Part shown: in pieces, positions 59,936 through 64,000 of the stretch | Layout of the letters: every line of letters starts with the position of its first letter | How positions within the stretch are numbered: the first letter of the stretch is position 1 | Source: Micromussa lordhowensis | Taxonomy: Eukaryota; Cnidaria; Anthozoa; Scleractinia; Lobophylliidae | Direction: 5' to 3' | Length of the DNA stretch: 64,000 nt | Assembly (NCBI GenBank): GCA_964020085.1 | Contig: OZ026607.1 | Coordinates: forward strand, 6,018,279-6,082,278 | Program-made: the position numbers and the translations under genes | Notes under the pieces: model-generated | What the model was told of the DNA's origin: nothing | The model's input: the letters and a program-made list of their open reading frames with translations, nothing else | Databases searched by the model: none

Positions 59936-60330
59936 AATAGCTTTCACTTGAATGGTCACACACTAGGGTTTCATCCACAGACTTAAAAATTGGAACCACC
60001 TTGTACAGCATAATAAACAGTATCACATGAAAGTACTGCTCAATAGCTTTCACTTGAATGGTCACAAACTAGGGTGTCATCCACAGACTTAAAAGTTAGA
60101 ACCACCTTGTACAGCATAATAAACAGTACCACATGAAAGTACTGCTCAATAGCTTTCACTTGAATGGTCACACACTAGGGTTTCATCCACAGACTTAAAA
60201 GTTGGAACCACCTTGTACAGCATAAACAGTGCGACGCTCAAAAGCTTTCACTCGAATGGTCCAATTTAAGGATTTCATTAAGTGGCTGCAAAGTAAGAAA
60301 CCCCTTGTATGATGCAAGCCTGAATTTCAG
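59936..60330 (+). repeat. 106-bp tandem repeat, nearly four copies
   Basis: Units begin at 59936, 60042 and 60148 with 'aatagctttcacttgaatgg' and contain 'accaccttgtacagcataa'. A fourth, diverged unit starts near 60240. The array follows the RCOR poly(A) signal. 60331-61426 shows nothing else apart from a weak poly(A)-like cluster. Confidence 0.9.
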
Positions 60331-61426
60331 CCGTTTCTTTGAGTCGTACATTCACGAAAGGGAAAGAGGAGAAAGGCTAAAATTCCGGCTTATACTATTT
60401 AAGGTTTGAATCTAGTCAGTCTTTCTTTTGACGAGTTCTGAGGTAGATAGAATCATAGCAGTTTTTTTGGTCAAGGCTCCTTTAAAAAAAGAAAGAAACC
60501 ACAAAGCTCTGTACAGAAGCAAACTTACTCGATGCGAATGAAGGAATATTTCTTGCCAGCACACACTATTTAAATATTTTGTATCGTTGTCTCTTTCTCG
60601 TTCAATCTCATAGTTTGTTGTTTTCAGATCTTTCGGTATCGGCTGCGGATTTTAGGTTATTTTGCTATCTTTGTACACCTTATTGTAACCGCGCTGTGTT
60701 TTGTGTAATAGATTAAAATAAAATAAAAAGAAAATTCTAAAAGTTAATTTTGTATTGGTATTAGGATAACAGGGTCACGAGCGAGTGGCTCAAGGTGGAA
60801 GACTTGGGGGTGAACATTGTCAGAATTATACTGTGCGAGGATTTTTGGAAATAAACAGCTCGTATTTCCCTAATGACTGGGATAGCTTTATTGTCAAAAC
60901 TACAGGCATTTAATGACATTCTAAAATAGCGTATTGTGCTCAAATAACAGTTTGAAAAATAACATCAGAGATTCGTTACCTCATTTTGCCTTATCTTATT
61001 AGTTTACCAGATCTATATATTAACCTATTTTTCGAAGGCTGTCTAAAAACAATCACGAGGAAATTAAAAGCTTTTCTAACCGGCATGAAAACCAATCAGC
61101 GGTTGCATGTGTCTTCTGTTTATTATTGTACCAAGGCGGGAAAATAAAGCATTCATGCAGCGGGCCCAAGCGCCCAAGCTAAGCGAGGCTGCTCGTGGGT
61201 CCTCATTGGTTGCAGGACGTTTATAGAGCACTGCAAACACGAAACAGAATCATATGTGCTTACTACTGGCTACCAATCAAAAACCTTAAAAGACCTACAA
61301 AAAAGTAAAATGTGTTTATATTCACCATGCGTACCCCATGTATCCAAAGCTTAGTTTAACTCTAGTTCTATAACAGCAAGCTTCTACCAACACAGTGAGC
61401 GTTCATTAGCAGGCCAGCGGCGGTTT

Positions 61427-62138
61427 CTACCCATTCGTTTGAGGTGAGCATGTGACTTTAAAATGATCAGTGAATGACGTCACGTCGGCGTCGCTCACAG
61501 CAGGGTGAGGTTTCTTGACAGTCACTTGAACGGTGTCCCACTCATTGAGAATGCTGGTGACATCTCGCGGAGTTCGCAAGTATACAGTAAAGAAAATTTG
61601 CCTGCTCTCCAGTGTATTTTGCACCCTTTTTTTGTAACTCGTTTCTATGGCGCGTTTCGTAGAGTTGGCGCCGTTCTTGATAACCAGAGACGAGTTCACG
61701 GCGACGTCAAAGATCTCGCCATGTGCACCGTTGTAGTAGAGGACAAACGACATCCGTAGGGAATCACCACACTCCAGAGTTTTATAGCCGAGGCCTCTTT
61801 GCAGGCGAAGCAAGACGTTCTTTGCTTTGATGAAGCCGCGGGATATTCTCTGGAAAGACCGCCCAGCTGCTGTGTTTCCTGACAGTTGAAATTTGAAAGG
61901 AAGAGCAATAGGAGCAAATGTAGCGACGAGGCTGGTCGTGTCGAGGGTGGCATCCTGGAGAACACGCCCTGATCCATCAACAAGCGACAGACGGAGGGAG
62001 GGAAGATTCAAGCGTTCTTTTAATGGGATAACAAGGCCAACTGCTGCGTTTTGACCTGAATTGAAGACAAAACGATACGTTTAGTCTTCGCTATGTTCTA
62101 CGAGATTCTTGTTTTTCTGTTTCCTTGTGAAACGTCTC

Positions 62139-62171
<33 letters not shown>

Positions 62172-64000
62172 CTCTAGTGCGCACGCTATTCATTGGTCAC
62201 GCGCGTGCCACGTCATTTTCAAGCGCGCGCACCGAGTCGAAAACTTAACAAAATATAGAGCTGATGACCTTTGCGTTAACTTGGTGTGCGAATATTTTTG
62301 TTGGAAGCTCGGTGACCCCCACTTTTTTTTCGGCAGATCACTTCCTTTTTTAACTCTCTACATTATACTAAAAAAACAAAAAAATCTGTGTGTGGGAAGT
62401 TGTAATTATTTGTCATATACTATTAAAAAAGGGTCGAATTGGTACATGGAGACAGGTGTGCGTGACTTAGAAGTTGTCTTTTTTAAGGCTAATTCTAGCA
62501 GATTTAATGACATATGTAGCAAAGATCTATCAATTAGGCCTATATAAGCCGTGTTAAACACTCATAGCTTAGAGATGATTCTTCAACTTAAATATATGCC
62601 GATAGTAATGAATCCGGCCAGAATCGCCTCGAATGACTGAGAATCGTAGAAATGCTATGGTCTGAGCTACGCTTTATCTTGAAAACGAGTTCGGTGACCC
62701 CCGATTTTTTTTACGTTTTTTATATCTAATCTTATCATTTTCTACCGTCAGTCAAAGTTTTAGAAAAATCTGTGTGTGGGAAGTTTTTGGGCGCGAACGT
62801 CCTTAAGGCCGGAGTACACGTGAATGTTTTGACGTCGCTTAACACGGCCTTTCTGCCAATGTCTCGGTCACGTTTCAAGCGACACTAAATCTCTATACCC
62901 ATTTCATTAACCACTGTTTGGCGGTTTTGTATACATTTTTGGGTGATTTTTGGCCATTTTGGGAAAGAGAGATTTTTTTCTCAACGGATAGGTGAGGAAA
63001 ATATGAAATATTGAAGATTGATGGATTTGGAAAATTACACATTTGAAGTGAAGAATTAGTAGACGGATACCAAACAGTCCCCTAGCAACCTGGGGCTTTC
63101 TTTTGCGGGGGTCAACTGTCTGGTAGTGTTTCCAACCCATCTTAATCCTAACAATTTCCTTTTAATATTACTTCAGATTTCACTCCTATTCATGTTTATC
63201 CCCGCCTAACTAAGAGCGCGTAACTTGCTTTAGTGTCTGAGTCACGAACGAAGGCTATCTGCCTGAAAAACTTACTGAAAAAAAATGACACTGATTGAAG
63301 AACTGACGAACTTACTACCGAAGAACTGACTAACCAATTCGACGAACAAATGCAGAACCCACGAGGAACTGACAGACAGACAGACAGACAGATAGACAGA
63401 CAGACAGACTGAGTGACTGACTGACTGGGAACCTTAGTAAATGATTGACTGTCCGACGGACTTTCTGACTGGCTGACTGACTGATGGGCTGAAAATGAAC
63501 AACTGACTGACCAGATGGACGGACGAATGGGCCCAGACGGAAAATCTTAGACAGACAGCGGAAAGTCAAAAAGACAGACAGACCGACTGTCTGAGTGAAT
63601 GAATGACTGAGCGAATATGACTGAATGAATGAATGACTGGCTTACTGACTGAGTGACTGACTTATTGGCTGGCTGACTGGCTGACTGGCTGACTGACTGA
63701 CTGACTGACTGACTGACTAGCTAGCTGGGTACCTTACTACCTGATTGACTTTCCGACGAACGTTCTGACTTCCTTACTGACTGACTGATAACTGATTGAC
63801 TGGCTCACTAGTCTGTGGTCTCGCTGACAGCCCACGTACGTGAGAAACTCTCTAACATTACCTTTTTCCCAAATACCTCCTAGACTTTCTCCTGAAAATG
63901 TTTAAAAGTAAAAGTAATATCGTTCCTTACCTAATAGGGGGTAATCAGTTGCAAACTCAAACAACCTCCGTCGAACCTTCTTCTTGAATAGGAAGAAGTA
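61427..64000 (-). CDS. C-terminal part of an extracellular VWA7-like protein (partial)
   Basis: Two exons, minus strand: 64000-63931 (open at the window edge) and 62055-61427. The junction is in phase (G|gtaagg donor, ttcag|GT acceptor). The protein reads 'VRRRLFEFATDYPLLG', 'QNAAVGLVIPLKERLNLPSL', 'QDATLDTTSLVATFAPIALP' and 'FKFQLSGNTAAGRSFQRISR', ending 'DHFKVTCSPQTNG'. The beta-rich pattern with 'LSG.T..G..FQR' resembles the C-terminal region of von Willebrand factor A domain-containing protein 7 / hemicentin-like proteins. The VWA domain itself would be outside the window. Family assignment is by recollection of such patterns; the splice model is well supported. Confidence 0.6.
62143..62802. 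mobile_element. TTAA-flanked MITE, 660 bp, in VWA7-like intron
   Basis: TTAA at 62139-62142 and 62803-62806; perfect ends 'ggacgttcgcgccca' and inverse. Inside, 'ggtgacccccacttttttt' and 'aatctgtgtgtgggaag' each occur twice in the same order, so the element contains a direct duplication. Confidence 0.85.
62880..63140 (-). repeat. Interspersed repeat, same family as 60-330
   Basis: The reverse complement contains 'ccagacagttgaccccc' and 'aaaaatcaccc' blocks in the order seen at the left end of the window. Confidence 0.45.
63340..63830 (+). repeat. (GACA)n/(GACT)n microsatellite region
   Basis: Runs of 'gacagaca' at 63370-63410 and of 'gactgact' at 63600-63725, with degenerate units between. 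No gene. Confidence 0.9.

Noticed and set aside
63330..63569. 79-codon minus-strand frame rich in 'SVCLSVCL'
   Set aside because: Translation of the GACA/GACT microsatellite.

Overview
The window looks like nuclear DNA from a cnidarian, most likely an anthozoan such as a stony coral. It is AT-rich and has intron-split genes whose closest recognisable relatives are animal proteins. Most of the sequence is interspersed repeats: LINE remnants, tRNA-derived SINEs, TTAA-flanked MITEs and foldback elements. No bacterial-type operon, CRISPR array or phage feature was seen. The species assignment is inference from repeat style and protein families; no search was run.

0-9 kb is a graveyard of mobile elements. 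It holds a decayed L1/Tx1-type LINE on the minus strand with an inserted near-perfect palindrome, a TTAA MITE, a 15-bp tandem repeat, a TIR element that still carries the first exon of a MADF protein, and a tandemly duplicated foldback repeat. One copy of that foldback repeat was hit by a 5'-truncated LINE while the other preserves the empty site. 9-31 kb is a cluster of NAT16-like GNAT acetyltransferases: two intact single-exon genes (minus strand, about 9.1-10.0 and 16.5-17.5 kb) and two decayed copies in inverted orientation (about 24.6-25.5 and 29.3-30.2 kb). Between them lie several MITE families, a nearly perfect 2.48-kb tandem duplication carrying rhodopsin-type GPCR relics and a LINE fragment, and nested foldback elements.

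31-64 kb holds three conserved genes. DTD1 (D-aminoacyl-tRNA deacylase) has six exons at 34967-41888, the last intron being GC-AG. RCOR/CoREST (REST corepressor) has sixteen exons at 46296-59568 and encodes ELM2, SANT1, a four-cysteine MTA/GATA-like finger, a coiled-coil linker, SANT2 and a proline-rich tail. The C-terminal part of an extracellular VWA7-like protein enters from the right edge on the minus strand. Introns of DTD1 and RCOR contain many MITEs and one tRNA-derived SINE.

The genes do not form one pathway: DTD1 proofreads charged tRNA, CoREST is a chromatin repressor scaffold, and the GNAT cluster is probably metabolic (amino-acid N-acetylation). The most noteworthy points are the zinc-finger module inside CoREST, the expanding and decaying NAT16-like cluster, and the MADF-bearing TIR element with its unusually long flanking direct repeat.
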